Positions 19,425 through 28,970 of a stretch of 64,000 bases of DNA are shown here, piece by piece; position 1 is the first letter of the stretch, and the number at the start of each line of letters is the position of its first letter. This DNA comes from Pseudomonas sp. VD-NE ins (lineage in GTDB: Bacteria; Pseudomonadota; Gammaproteobacteria; Pseudomonadales; Pseudomonadaceae). The DNA lies in contig NZ_CP134772.1 of the NCBI RefSeq assembly GCF_031882575.1, positions 700,001 through 764,000 of the forward strand, in the 5' to 3' direction. A program made the translations under genes and the position numbers. Below the pieces are notes generated by a model, which saw only the letters and a list, made by a program, of their open reading frames with translations, had not been told where the DNA came from and made no database searches.

Positions 19425-22400
19425 GTGCAGAACATCAAGAAGCTTGAAGTTAATGAAGCAAATTTTGAAAACGTTATAAGTCTCGCAGACCTCCAGCAGG
19501 CTTTGTTGCCTCATGAGGGTTTCCCGGTTTACGAAGAGGTCATGCGTTATTACGATGCTTGCCTGCAAAGAACGGGCTCATCAAGGTTGCTGGAGCCGTT
19601 AAGACTGTTGCGCCAGACCCTGGAACCCCTGCGCAAAGGCAAGCGGAGCAAGCGTGGTGTGGGCTCGTCAACGGCCCGCGCGGATGAAACAACCCCGAAT
19701 GTTTCGGATATTTATAACAAGGTCGAGAGTTTCGAATCTCTCGTTCAATACAGTGCTGGGCTGGTCAATACCCCTGCGACGGAAGTCCCCAGGATTATGC
19801 ACTTTGTGTGGGTCGGTGGCGGCATCGGTGCCATTCAGCGAGATTATCTGAATGTATGGAAGCAGGTGCTTGCCGAGCACGGCTATACGTTCAATCTCTG
19901 GTACGACAGCGATGCACTGCTCGCACATCAGACCAATAAACTGATTGTTGAAGCGGCCAAGGCAGATGCTCTAAAACAGGTGGCTGGGAAAACCGTTTCC
20001 GAAAATGAACTGGCTTCTCTTTTTGAAAGTCGGGCAATTGTTTTGAAACAACAAATGGCCGCGCATATCAATGCAGCGGTCGCCAGAGGTGAGTTGGCTG
20101 ATGATGCCCGGATTGATTTACTGACTCGCGCTTATGGTCAGGATGCCAACGTCCTGAAGGAGCTTAAGTCACGAAACCGCGAGAGCATAGAAGTGCAACT
20201 CGGTGATGGTTTTCAGTTACGTGACCTTGATGGCAGTGACGGGCTTATACAGTTGCAAGATGCTTACGAGCAGGAAACTCGCCTGCGCGGCAATCTCGCG
20301 GCAGCGTCTGATGTCGTTCGTGCCGAGGCTCTGTATGGCGAAGGCGGGAGCTATGCCGACGTCGATAATTTGCCGCCATTGCGCAAGAGTATCGGTGATA
20401 CGGACATCAGCGCCTTTACCGATCCCGAGCGTTTGGGCGTATTGCAGCTCTTGCTCGACAAAAATCCGCACTGGATGCCAGGACGCGCGGCGATGCGTAG
20501 CAGTTATGGCAATCATGTCGACGACATCCCTCAGGCATCGCGCTCGGCGCTGGAGGCGTTTGCCCAAAGCAAGCCCGCCATGAGGCAAGTCTTCGAGCTT
20601 CCGGCAGATCGTCTGGTACGGCCGTTCGCTGTGCGGGCCGTGTCTCAGGGCAGTGCGATCAATAACGCGTTTCTGATGGCTCATCCTCGCGCGGCAATGC
20701 TGCAAACCATTATTGGGCGCATTCGATTCAGCTATGAGGTGGTCAATGACGCTATTCGCCGGGCAGCACAACAAAGAATAGCGTTGATCGATTCGAAGAG
20801 TATGCAGACATTGACTGCAGAGTTTATTGCGAGCCGTTGGGGGCCTTTGATTGACCTGCCTTCAGAGCGTTCCGTTTCTGCAGATTATCTGGCGTATTGG
20901 GCTGCGCGCTACTTCAGTGATGGTATTCGTCCGCAAAGCGAGAGCACCATCTACCTCAGTGGCCCCCGTGCTGTCCGTGACGGCATGGAAGATTTCGCGC
21001 GAATTCACCTGACCGAGCGTGACGGGCAAATCCTTCACGATGACGCCTCCATTGTTCCGCGAGTCAGCGTTAATCGCGTCACGGAGGAGGAACAGGATCA
21101 CTCCTGGAAAGAAAATGAGAATGATGCCGTGAAGTGGGTCAGCGGCGAGCAAGAGCGCTGGCAAAAGGGCCAATACCGCACGCGCTACAACGGTGACATG
21201 ACCGAGCTGCTCAAGGGCTCGGCCATCGAGTTCGAACAGGGCTGGCCATTGATCGAGGGGCGGACGGTTCTGCTCTCCAGTGTATTGCAAGGTCTGATCG
21301 ATGGACTCGGCGAGCCATTCATCAAGGCGATGCAGGAGCAGCACAGCGGTGTCATCAACTTTGAAGCCGCGCTGCCGCTGAGCTTTGACGATCGTCAGTT
21401 AATCAAACAACAGGCCCACAATGCACTGCCTCCGGTGTTTCTTGGCGCTGCACGGATTCAGGAACTGGGGCTGGACGAAGTCTTGGTGACAATGGGCAAT
21501 GGTGAACTGGATGTTCTCCATCTCACGCCATTGCAGCGATTGTCACTCGGTGTTCTGTTGGGAATGGACTCACTGCACAGCGTTAATTTCGAGAAATACA
21601 GCGTCGAACTCGACAACCTGGTCAACAGCTTTCACAAACTGGGGGTGTCGAGTCGTTATGCGGCGATCGAGCGACGGCTTTACCAACTCAAGGCTCCGGC
21701 ATTTCTGAGTGGTCTGGATTTCGCTGCCGTCGACTCTGAAGCCTCGCCAGCCAGTGCGCTGAGTCTGAAAAAGGCTGCACTGATGAAGGCGTATACCCTG
21801 CAGCAGTGGGGGCGATGTGCGGCGCAGATTCAGCAGGTCGCCATAAAGGAGCATCGTCTCCTGGTCGGCGAGAAACTGGATCAGGTACTCAGTGAATTCG
21901 ATAGCGAAGCCCGCAGCGTCAAACTGGTGCCTCAGGATTTGATGCTCAACGGTATCGGCGAGACGATTGGAGGACGTTGTTACCCATTGGCGTTGGTGAT
22001 GAGCGCCGCCTTGACCGAAGGCGGACTGGCCTCTCATCGATTGCGCGAGCGCTTTTATCTCGCGGCTCTTGAGCCGCAGCAAAGTGATTCGATCGCTTTT
22101 GGGCTCGCGCTGGAAGAGCTTCGTGGTACTGCGTTGAGTGAAGTCGGCACACCGTTTGGCCATGCCGATCTGAAGCAGGTTTGCGCCGCTCTGGAGAGTC
22201 ACACCGGTACTCGCACGATGATGCTCAACTCCGAAAACCATTCGATGCTGGTGGCGAAAACTGTAGTGGGTAACGTGGCGACTTACCATTTTTATGACCC
22301 CAACTTCGGTCTGTTCGAGTTCGAGAGCGCCGCCCAGTTACAACGTGCGCTCGAGCACTTTTTCGTACGTCAGAAAATGGCCGACTATTACGCAGCGTAC

Positions 22401-25400
22401 GCTGGCGAAAACGGTCCTCGGTTCGATCTGGTGGAATTGCATGGCGATCAGATTTCGGCTTTGCACCTTTCAAGCGGTTTTGAGGTAGCAAGACTGCTCG
22501 GTCCGGATTCGCTGCCGAAGCAACCCCCTGGCAAGATTCGTCAGCGTCTTGACAGTGCGCATGGACGCTCGCTGATTGAAAACTCACACCTGGGGGCCAG
22601 TCTGCTGGGGCTGGACAGCCACTGGTGGGGGCAGCAGATCGCCAACGCCACGGCGGCGTTGCAAGAACTGCATACTGGGGCGACACCTTTGGTGCCACTG
22701 TTTGAAACCCTGCAGGTTACATCGCAGGGCCACTACCAACTGAGCCTGGTTGATCCAGCGAACCCCGAACACGTGGTCGAAGTGGTCAGCGATGACTACC
22801 GGCTGTTGCGCATCAAACACTGGTTGTCCGAGCAGTTTTCCACGCTGGCGCGCAAACCGCAGCAATTCGCCGGTGTGCCGGATCCGACCGAGGCTGGCAG
22901 CGTACACACGCTCAATGCCGGGTTTACCATTCAGGCCTTGATGAACGCGTTGCGCAATCGCGAAGGGGACGGACGCATATTGACCATGGCGGTACGTCTG
23001 CATGCTTACCTCAACTATGCGCAACTTTTGCATGGAAACGTGGTGGATGTGGTCGGCCTGATTCGACTGGTTCGAACCGCATTGAACGAGGAGAAGATCA
23101 TTGCGCGCACCACTTCATCCGTCGTCGGTGAAGCCTTGGGGCATACGGCCAATGAAGGTGTCGGCGCCGTGTTGGGGCTGGCTAACGTCGGTTTTGATAT
23201 TTATCAGCTTGGCAATGCACAGGATGGCGTTGAACAAGCGCAGTTCGGCACGCAACTGGCCTTCGACTCTGCCAGCCTCGCATTGACCGCAGGGGGCATC
23301 GGGGCTGCGTTGACTGGCGCGTCGACGGCCGCAGCGGTGTTGGGGGGGGCCGGGGTGATCCTTGGCGGGCTGGCGGTAGGTGTCGCGGCGCTGGCCCAAG
23401 GCTTTGCTGTCATTGCTCGAGATGCGCAGAGCGTCGGCAACTTTTTCGCCGACATGGAGGAGGCTTACCGGGGTATCGGGTATCACTTCGATTCTGAGTT
23501 CGGCGCCTGCATTGCCAACCCAGCATTGATCATCAAGCGAATTGATCTGGGGGCGGGCACGGTGTTGCTCGACAGTCCGAAGCTATACCCGTTGCGCAAT
23601 CACTTCGGCGTACCGGACTTTGATGTCGACTATTCCCGGGCGATTGATATCCGCAGTGAGTTGAAGCTGCCTGCCCGGATCGGATTCACCGCGCCGGTCG
23701 CGCAAGCGATCGTACTGCCTTGCACCCCGCAGACCTGCTACGGCTATGAGTATCAGGCGCTACCGTTCGCCAATTCACGCCACGACCGCGGCTTTGACAC
23801 GGCAAGGCGTCTGGAGCAAAAGAAGCCTGACGGTGACTGGTTGTTTCTGTTCTCGTTTTACTCTTTTCCCTCCCATTACATCGTGCGGCGCCTATTGCCC
23901 GATTACCGCGATACGCTCATCGAGGTTCAGCTGGATGGTATTGAGCGCACGCTGGTGATGCCGTCATTGCCGGATGTCTGGAAGGGCAAACTGACGTACA
24001 GGATCACCGGGTCCGGCAATGCCTGCGCACTGACGCTCAGTCGCGGTGGCAAACTCGAACTGCAAACACAGAGTGCGCAAGCGAGCCGCTGGCAGTTACA
24101 CGCCACATGGGCCAATGAAGCCGACATTCGAATCGAGGCCACAAACGAGCTTTACGTCGGCGATGTGCAAGTGACGCTTGGCGAGGGGGCCCACGAGGTG
24201 ATGATCGGTACTGCCGACGGACAGATGTTCGGCATTGACTGGGCCAGACGCCAGTTGACCATCCTTGAGCAACGCGCGCCGTTTGGGCTCAATGAACAAT
24301 CATTGCTCGAACATTACAAATCCTTGGCTCAGGAGCATCGTCTGACACTGGCTTATACGCCAATCAGGGATTGGTTGATTCCATTCGAGTCGCCCCATCA
24401 GCCGCGTTATGTCAGTGCCTGGTATGACGCGCAGGAAGACCGCTTCCTGTATATCCGCAACGAGCGTGCGGGTGAAACCGATAGCGCACAACTGGCACTG
24501 GTGAGCGGTGGCTACGCCTGGTTCTGTGTATCGGACGGTTACGATATCTGGCAGGTGGATGCGGTTACCGGATTGCTCAAGAATCGCTATCGCCTACTGT
24601 TGGCGAAGGGCAAAAGCACCCTCGGTGCCCTGCAAGCGGACGAGCAAGGCACGATTCACTTCGTGCAGACTGTGGAGGGTGCGACGGGGACTCAGCTGTT
24701 CGGTTACCTGATTCACGATGGCCAACTGCTGTTGAGCTCCGTCACCTACGAGCAGAATCGCGAGTTACAGGCGGAGGTTTTCGCCGACAAGACGCTGAAG
24801 GACTGGACAGTGGTGCTGGGCAAGTACCTGACGCCCCGCGCCGTGTCGGCGGCGGATGGTTTTTCGACGCTTGACTGGCAGCCGGCACCGTATGTTTCGG
24901 TCTGTTGGGCATTCGATCCTGACAAGCGCGACCTGGTGTGGGTGCGCAGCCGCGACGGGCTTTTGATCCATCCGCTGCCTTTGCCCCGTCATGCCCGTGG
25001 CTGGCACGACTCGATCAAGAACCTGAGCGACCTGGTGCTGTTGCCGATGGCGGACGAAAGCGATCTGTATTTCATCTATAACCGTCTCGATCAGACGCTC
25101 TGTCGTCTGCAAATGACCCTGCAACAGGGGCTGGTGCAATGGTCGCACCGATGGGTTGAACCTGAGGGGCTGAAGCAGGTGATGGCTGTCGAAAATGGCT
25201 ACCTGGTTCTGGACGATCAAGGCCGGTTCTTCAATCTGAAAATGTCAGGGGAATTGCAGTTGGGCGGGGTCGGTGAGCAGTGGCTGAAGGATCACAGCCA
25301 TTGGTGGCAGGCGCTGGAGCCGCTAGCCAAGCGCTATTCGATGGACAGTTTTGCCATTGTCGGCTTAAAAAATGTCACGGGAGACGGTTACCTCAACGCT

Positions 25401-26504
25401 TGGTACATCAATGATCATTTGTTGCTGTGTGATCTTGGCCGCGACAAGTCTGTACGCCTGCTGGGCGTGACGCCGGATAACCGATCGGCATGGTTGTTTG
25501 ATCTGGCCAGCGGTGCAATCTGGAGCCAGGAACTGGTCGAGCCACAATCGCTGGTCGATGCGTTTGATGAACGCGCGCAGTTGCTGCATACGGACGGGTT
25601 GCCGACGCCCGGACAGGATTGGGCCGATTGGCGGTTTGCCGAAGTGTCCATCGACGGCGCCGGGTTAACAGGAACGACGGTGGACGGTGTCTCGCTGAGG
25701 TTGAGTTACCTCGAGCCTGAAGTGATTACCGGTGTCAGTCAGGACTGGGTTAATGCGCAGCACGGGCCGTTGGTTGAGCGACTGCAGACGTTGCTGAGCG
25801 ATGTGGATCATGAAACATTTGTGCTCGTCGAGTCCGCGCCCGGCAGTTTGCAATGGTATGACTCACAAAACGCGAGACTGATAAAGATTGCCGACAAGAT
25901 GCTGCCCACCGATTCAGTGCTGCTGGGTACACAGCAACGCTCGAATGTGTTGTTGCACGACCGGCGTGAGGGAGACTTGAAGGCCTATCCGCAAAGGCGA
26001 AGCATAGGGTCGTTCGACTACCTGCAGCGAAACGCTCAGGTGTTGACGGTTGAGGCGCGTAACAGACTGGGTGATCTACTGCCGCTGATCCCCGATGACG
26101 TGACGACCCTGATTCTGCGAATGGGTCAGGGTCATGTGACTTGCCGGTTGTCGAAAGCCGCCTGGTTGAAGCTGGATTCGTTGATTATCGACTGTCGGCA
26201 TGCGCTGGGTGAAGTATCGTCAGTACCGGGAAAGCTGATCTGGGATTTCGATTCGCCGCAGGAGCTGTTATTTGAAATCGTCGGGGAGCATCTGTTGATC
26301 GTCGATCCTGATACGGAACACAGCCTGATCTTTCGTGATGTGTGCGGCGCTGATCCTGACTTGCGCGGAGAAGTGTATCTGGCCTTCAAGGACCAGCAAT
26401 CACATGCGATTTCGACGTGGGTGCAACGATTGCAGGCGCGAACTGAGCGCAGCGCTCGGGTGACGATGCAGACGCTATTGGCAAAACCGTATGTCGCGGA
26501 CTGA
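19425..26504 (+). CDS. Giant lymphostatin/LCT-like toxin 2 (tandem paralogue)
   Basis: 2,359 residues from GTG 19425, preferred for its GAGG site 9 nt upstream and a length near that of its paralogue; ATG 19368 would add 19 residues. Same order of parts as toxin 1 (numbering from the GTG): glycosyltransferase with VPRIMHFVWVGGG, FNLWYDSDALL and the DxD motif YADVD (D312, D314); putative protease triad in GGRCYPLALVM (C852), ENHSMLVAK (H939) and YHFYDPNF (D958); hydrophobic pore-like stretch about 1236-1345 (GLANVGFDIYQLGNAQ, AALTGASTAAAVLGGAGVILGG); and a C-terminal half with the same AWYDAQEDRFLY...AWF units. Colinear but diverged along its whole length, so an old duplication. A strong bidirectional terminator follows. 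No secretion signal or dedicated exporter is visible. Confidence 0.85.
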   Translation: MQNIKKLEVNEANFENVISLADLQQALLPHEGFPVYEEVMRYYDACLQRTGSSRLLEPLRLLRQTLEPLRKGKRSKRGVGSSTARADETTPNVSDIYNKVESFESLVQYSAGLVNTPATEVPRIMHFVWVGGGIGAIQRDYLNVWKQVLAEHGYTFNLWYDSDALLAHQTNKLIVEAAKADALKQVAGKTVSENELASLFESRAIVLKQQMAAHINAAVARGELADDARIDLLTRAYGQDANVLKELKSRNRESIEVQLGDGFQLRDLDGSDGLIQLQDAYEQETRLRGNLAAASDVVRAEALYGEGGSYADVDNLPPLRKSIGDTDISAFTDPERLGVLQLLLDKNPHWMPGRAAMRSSYGNHVDDIPQASRSALEAFAQSKPAMRQVFELPADRLVRPFAVRAVSQGSAINNAFLMAHPRAAMLQTIIGRIRFSYEVVNDAIRRAAQQRIALIDSKSMQTLTAEFIASRWGPLIDLPSERSVSADYLAYWAARYFSDGIRPQSESTIYLSGPRAVRDGMEDFARIHLTERDGQILHDDASIVPRVSVNRVTEEEQDHSWKENENDAVKWVSGEQERWQKGQYRTRYNGDMTELLKGSAIEFEQGWPLIEGRTVLLSSVLQGLIDGLGEPFIKAMQEQHSGVINFEAALPLSFDDRQLIKQQAHNALPPVFLGAARIQELGLDEVLVTMGNGELDVLHLTPLQRLSLGVLLGMDSLHSVNFEKYSVELDNLVNSFHKLGVSSRYAAIERRLYQLKAPAFLSGLDFAAVDSEASPASALSLKKAALMKAYTLQQWGRCAAQIQQVAIKEHRLLVGEKLDQVLSEFDSEARSVKLVPQDLMLNGIGETIGGRCYPLALVMSAALTEGGLASHRLRERFYLAALEPQQSDSIAFGLALEELRGTALSEVGTPFGHADLKQVCAALESHTGTRTMMLNSENHSMLVAKTVVGNVATYHFYDPNFGLFEFESAAQLQRALEHFFVRQKMADYYAAYAGENGPRFDLVELHGDQISALHLSSGFEVARLLGPDSLPKQPPGKIRQRLDSAHGRSLIENSHLGASLLGLDSHWWGQQIANATAALQELHTGATPLVPLFETLQVTSQGHYQLSLVDPANPEHVVEVVSDDYRLLRIKHWLSEQFSTLARKPQQFAGVPDPTEAGSVHTLNAGFTIQALMNALRNREGDGRILTMAVRLHAYLNYAQLLHGNVVDVVGLIRLVRTALNEEKIIARTTSSVVGEALGHTANEGVGAVLGLANVGFDIYQLGNAQDGVEQAQFGTQLAFDSASLALTAGGIGAALTGASTAAAVLGGAGVILGGLAVGVAALAQGFAVIARDAQSVGNFFADMEEAYRGIGYHFDSEFGACIANPALIIKRIDLGAGTVLLDSPKLYPLRNHFGVPDFDVDYSRAIDIRSELKLPARIGFTAPVAQAIVLPCTPQTCYGYEYQALPFANSRHDRGFDTARRLEQKKPDGDWLFLFSFYSFPSHYIVRRLLPDYRDTLIEVQLDGIERTLVMPSLPDVWKGKLTYRITGSGNACALTLSRGGKLELQTQSAQASRWQLHATWANEADIRIEATNELYVGDVQVTLGEGAHEVMIGTADGQMFGIDWARRQLTILEQRAPFGLNEQSLLEHYKSLAQEHRLTLAYTPIRDWLIPFESPHQPRYVSAWYDAQEDRFLYIRNERAGETDSAQLALVSGGYAWFCVSDGYDIWQVDAVTGLLKNRYRLLLAKGKSTLGALQADEQGTIHFVQTVEGATGTQLFGYLIHDGQLLLSSVTYEQNRELQAEVFADKTLKDWTVVLGKYLTPRAVSAADGFSTLDWQPAPYVSVCWAFDPDKRDLVWVRSRDGLLIHPLPLPRHARGWHDSIKNLSDLVLLPMADESDLYFIYNRLDQTLCRLQMTLQQGLVQWSHRWVEPEGLKQVMAVENGYLVLDDQGRFFNLKMSGELQLGGVGEQWLKDHSHWWQALEPLAKRYSMDSFAIVGLKNVTGDGYLNAWYINDHLLLCDLGRDKSVRLLGVTPDNRSAWLFDLASGAIWSQELVEPQSLVDAFDERAQLLHTDGLPTPGQDWADWRFAEVSIDGAGLTGTTVDGVSLRLSYLEPEVITGVSQDWVNAQHGPLVERLQTLLSDVDHETFVLVESAPGSLQWYDSQNARLIKIADKMLPTDSVLLGTQQRSNVLLHDRREGDLKAYPQRRSIGSFDYLQRNAQVLTVEARNRLGDLLPLIPDDVTTLILRMGQGHVTCRLSKAAWLKLDSLIIDCRHALGEVSSVPGKLIWDFDSPQELLFEIVGEHLLIVDPDTEHSLIFRDVCGADPDLRGEVYLAFKDQQSHAISTWVQRLQARTERSARVTMQTLLAKPYVAD

Positions 26505-26516
26505 TCTGGCCACTTG

Positions 26517-26553
26517 ATAAAACGCCGCAAACGGTTTCGTTTGCGGCGTTTTC
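26517..26553. terminator. Bidirectional terminator between toxin 2 and marC
   Basis: AACGCCGCAAACG (26521-26533) and CGTTTGCGGCGTT (26538-26550) form a perfect 13-bp stem with a GTTT loop; an A-rich lead and T-rich tail suit termination from both sides. It separates the rightward toxins from leftward marC. Confidence 0.88.
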
Positions 26554-26581
26554 CCATGCATCCATCTCGGTATACCGACAC

Positions 26582-27184
26582 TCAGGGCACCAGATAACCT
26601 TTGACCCCGGTAAAGATGATCTGCGCCGCCAGAGCGCAGACAAACAGCCCCATCAAGCGGCTGACAATTTGCAAACCCTGATCACCCAGAATCCGTTCGA
26701 TACGATTCGACAGATACAGCACCACGCCTACGGTGAAGCTGGCCAGCGCAATACTCATGATCGCGGTGAGCTTGTCGTCCCAATGCGGCTGGCTGACGCC
26801 CATCACCAACAAGGCACCGATAGTGCCCGGGCCTACAGTCAGCGGAATGGTCAGCGGCACGATGGTGACGTCCTGCTGCACGTTGTCGGCCTGTACCGCC
26901 GGTTTACCCTGCGCCATGCCCAGCGCCGAAATGAAAAGTACGCTGCCGGCGCCGATGCGAAACGCATCCACGGTGATGCCGAACACATCGAAAATCACCC
27001 GTCCGAACAAATACAGCAGGACGCTGGAGACCAGCGTCGCAACAGCGACTTTCCAGGCCAGGCGCCGTTGCTCCTTGCGCGAGTAGCCACGGGTCAGGCT
27101 GATAAAGCAGGACAACACGAAGAACGGGCTGTAGAGCACCAGCATCTTCAGGTAAACGCTGAACAACACGTGGAGCATGGTCAT
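26582..27184 (-). CDS. MarC/UPF0056 family membrane protein
   Basis: 200-residue integral membrane protein of the MarC family with about six hydrophobic segments. Typical motifs are SPFFVLSCFISLTRGYSRKEQRRLA near the N-terminus, FRIGAGSVLFISALGMAQGK, and the re-entrant-like PLTIPLTVGPGTIGALLVMG. The family's transport substrate is not established. It is transcribed against the toxins on its left and divergently from the three-paralogue operon on its right, so it is probably not part of the toxin transcription unit. Confidence 0.88.
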   Translation of the reverse strand: MTMLHVLFSVYLKMLVLYSPFFVLSCFISLTRGYSRKEQRRLAWKVAVATLVSSVLLYLFGRVIFDVFGITVDAFRIGAGSVLFISALGMAQGKPAVQADNVQQDVTIVPLTIPLTVGPGTIGALLVMGVSQPHWDDKLTAIMSIALASFTVGVVLYLSNRIERILGDQGLQIVSRLMGLFVCALAAQIIFTGVKGYLVP

Positions 27185-27412
27185 GTCTCGCAGGGAAGGA
27201 GAATGGGGATGGAGTCTATCAGCGCTTTACGGGGTTGGGGTATCGACTTTTACAATGCTGATTGTTATTGATTTAGTTGTTTGTTAGTTGCGTTGTTTAT
27301 TGGTTTGGTAAGGGGTGTTACATGTTTTTGTTTGTAGGGTGTTGATGTCTTTGGTTATGGTTGTTTTTGCAGGTTAATAAAGGCTTGCTTAAATAATGAT
27401 AAGGAATTCAAA
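27185..27412. other. AT-rich divergent region between marC and the three-paralogue operon
   Basis: 228 bp of T-rich DNA with many TTTGTT and TTGTT runs. It must contain the promoter for the rightward genes. AAGGA at 27401-27405 serves the GTG start at 27413. No gene of its own was seen. Confidence 0.45.
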
Positions 27413-28213
27413 GTGAATAACCCAGTAATGCAACAGCTCTATGTCGCCAACTGTATTAGTGCTCTGCAGCAATATGAAATTGATGAAGTTCCAACTATTC
27501 AAGGCCGTGGTGTTGCCTTGACCCTTAACTCGGGTGACGCTGTGGAAGCGCCGACAAAGGCGGCAGTTGTTGGCGAGGGGCTTTTGGCATTTTCTGCTCA
27601 TCTGACCGATGACAATCGCACCGACGCACAAAACGCCTTTCTTTTCGCGACACTTGTAGCCAACAAGAAATTCCCGCTCGAAAGCCAGGGCCTGGAGTGG
27701 TATTTGCTGTTTCGCGAGGTCATGACCAACTCAGGCTGGACGCCTGTCACCAAGTACTACAACGATCTGGAGGTTGCGGGCACCAGCGTACGGATGGATA
27801 AACTGGTCCTGGAAATTCTCGGCTCGGTGGTAGCGGGTCTTGCGGTGCCAGGTCCTGCAACTGCGCTGATGCTGAAGACGGCGGGCGACGCCATCGCCGC
27901 TCTGAAAAAACGTGATACCGCATTGACTCTGTATGAGCGCAATCTGCTGAACCACGGTGTTGGCGGCATCACCGCTGGTGTCTGTACCGAAGTTAATGGC
28001 GAAGCCATCATGGCCGTCGGCGCTGTGCGTTTTCTGCGTCGCAATACTTCCACTAAAGTTATGTTTGTCGATGTGGATATTCGCAATGTGAAGTTGTACA
28101 CCGGTGAAACGATCTTTGCCAAGAATACCGAAGTTGCTGATAAGGCGCGCATGGCCATCAGGACTAAGCTGGGTCTGAACGTTGTATCGAAAATCGAAGA
28201 GTATGAAATCTGA
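27413..28213 (+). CDS. Unrecognised protein, paralogue A of a three-gene family
   Basis: 266 residues starting at GTG (AAGGA upstream). I do not recognise the family. No signal peptide. Shared segments with the next two genes are KAAVVGEGLLAFSAHLTDDNRTD (about 43-65), a helix ending LFATLVANKKF, GLEWYLLFREVMTNSGW (about 85-101), a hydrophobic stretch LEILGSVVAGLAVPGPATALML (about 130-152), and a C-terminal beta-rich part ending IEEYEI. B shares LVANKK and the W-Y helix; C shares AAVVG..VVAF, the helix ending in GW, and the LEI end. It follows the tandem toxins on the same strand beyond marC; a toxin, accessory or immunity role is only a guess. Confidence 0.72.
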   Translation: MNNPVMQQLYVANCISALQQYEIDEVPTIQGRGVALTLNSGDAVEAPTKAAVVGEGLLAFSAHLTDDNRTDAQNAFLFATLVANKKFPLESQGLEWYLLFREVMTNSGWTPVTKYYNDLEVAGTSVRMDKLVLEILGSVVAGLAVPGPATALMLKTAGDAIAALKKRDTALTLYERNLLNHGVGGITAGVCTEVNGEAIMAVGAVRFLRRNTSTKVMFVDVDIRNVKLYTGETIFAKNTEVADKARMAIRTKLGLNVVSKIEEYEI

Positions 28214-28222
28214 TTGAGCGAA

Positions 28223-28253
28223 GAAGGGCAGTCATGGCGACTGCCCTTTTTTA
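28223..28253 (+). terminator. Terminator/attenuator between paralogues A and B
   Basis: GGGCAGTC (28226-28233) pairs with GACTGCCC (28239-28246) around a 5-nt loop and is followed by six T (28247-28252): a classic intrinsic terminator. Because B starts only 16 bp later (ATG 28269) without an obvious promoter, it probably works as a partial terminator that makes A more abundant than B and C. Confidence 0.8.
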
Positions 28254-28268
28254 TTGCGGAGGCCTAAC

Positions 28269-28970
28269 ATGGATGATGAATGTTTAGTTCTGGTTGTCGG
28301 GGCTTGCGTGGTGATTATTCCCGATGGTGAACGGCTGGAAGTTTATAGCGATCTGGTCAATTCGATTTTGCTGGCGCAACTGGTTGCCAATAAGAAACGT
28401 GAAAAATCCCTGTCCCCGGATTGGTACGGCACGTACGTGAGTGTCCTTGATGATTTCTGGTTGCGTCATCAGAAGTCGAAGCAGACATGGCAGGTCAGGA
28501 ATCCCGGAAGTCAGTCCGCGCTGGAGTTTTTCAATACAGCGTTAAGCAATGATGCAATGCCTGAAACCCGAATAATGGGCGCAGTACTGCAGCGAATGGC
28601 ACAAATACCGGGCGACGAACTCGCCATCCAGCGACTGCGCGGTTTCATGAAAATATCGGCTACTGCCGAGTTGGACAGCATGCCAGCGCCGTTGGCGAAG
28701 GTGCATCTACTGGTGATTGTCGCGAATGCTGCCGATTCGATCGCAAGCGCGTTTGTTGAGTTCGAGACGTCACTCGAGTTAAGCCAGAATCCATTTCAAC
28801 AGTTGTATCAATGCGAAGAGGTTCAAGGCTTGGTCCATGTGCATCACGCCCGGGCAAGTCTGTCGGAAATTCGCTACAGCGGCGCGCGTGAGGCGATTGC
28901 CAGGAAAGTCAGGGACAAATTTGCGGACAGCATGGCAGTGCTGACTCTGACCAAGGAGATTACGGCATGA
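28269..28970 (+). CDS. Unrecognised protein, paralogue B of a three-gene family
   Basis: 233 residues; ATG 28269 with GGAGG just upstream (28258-28262). It is the most degenerate member: it lacks the N-terminal 40 or so residues of A and starts at MDDECLVLVVGACVVIIPDGERLEVYSD, the equivalent of the VVGEGLLAF block. LLAQLVANKKREKSLSPDWYGTYVSVLDDFW aligns with A's LFATLVANKKFPLES..LEWYLLFREVM. A hydrophobic PAPLAKVHLLVIVANAADSIASAF follows. The last 4 bp overlap gene C (ATGA), indicating coupling. Function unknown. Confidence 0.7.
   Translation: MDDECLVLVVGACVVIIPDGERLEVYSDLVNSILLAQLVANKKREKSLSPDWYGTYVSVLDDFWLRHQKSKQTWQVRNPGSQSALEFFNTALSNDAMPETRIMGAVLQRMAQIPGDELAIQRLRGFMKISATAELDSMPAPLAKVHLLVIVANAADSIASAFVEFETSLELSQNPFQQLYQCEEVQGLVHVHHARASLSEIRYSGAREAIARKVRDKFADSMAVLTLTKEITA

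Noticed and set aside
27367..27395. TTGCAG-17 nt-TAAATA as promoter for gene A
   Set aside because: The spacing is perfect, but the predicted transcript would start at about 27402, inside the AAGGA ribosome binding site, so it could not serve the GTG at 27413 well.
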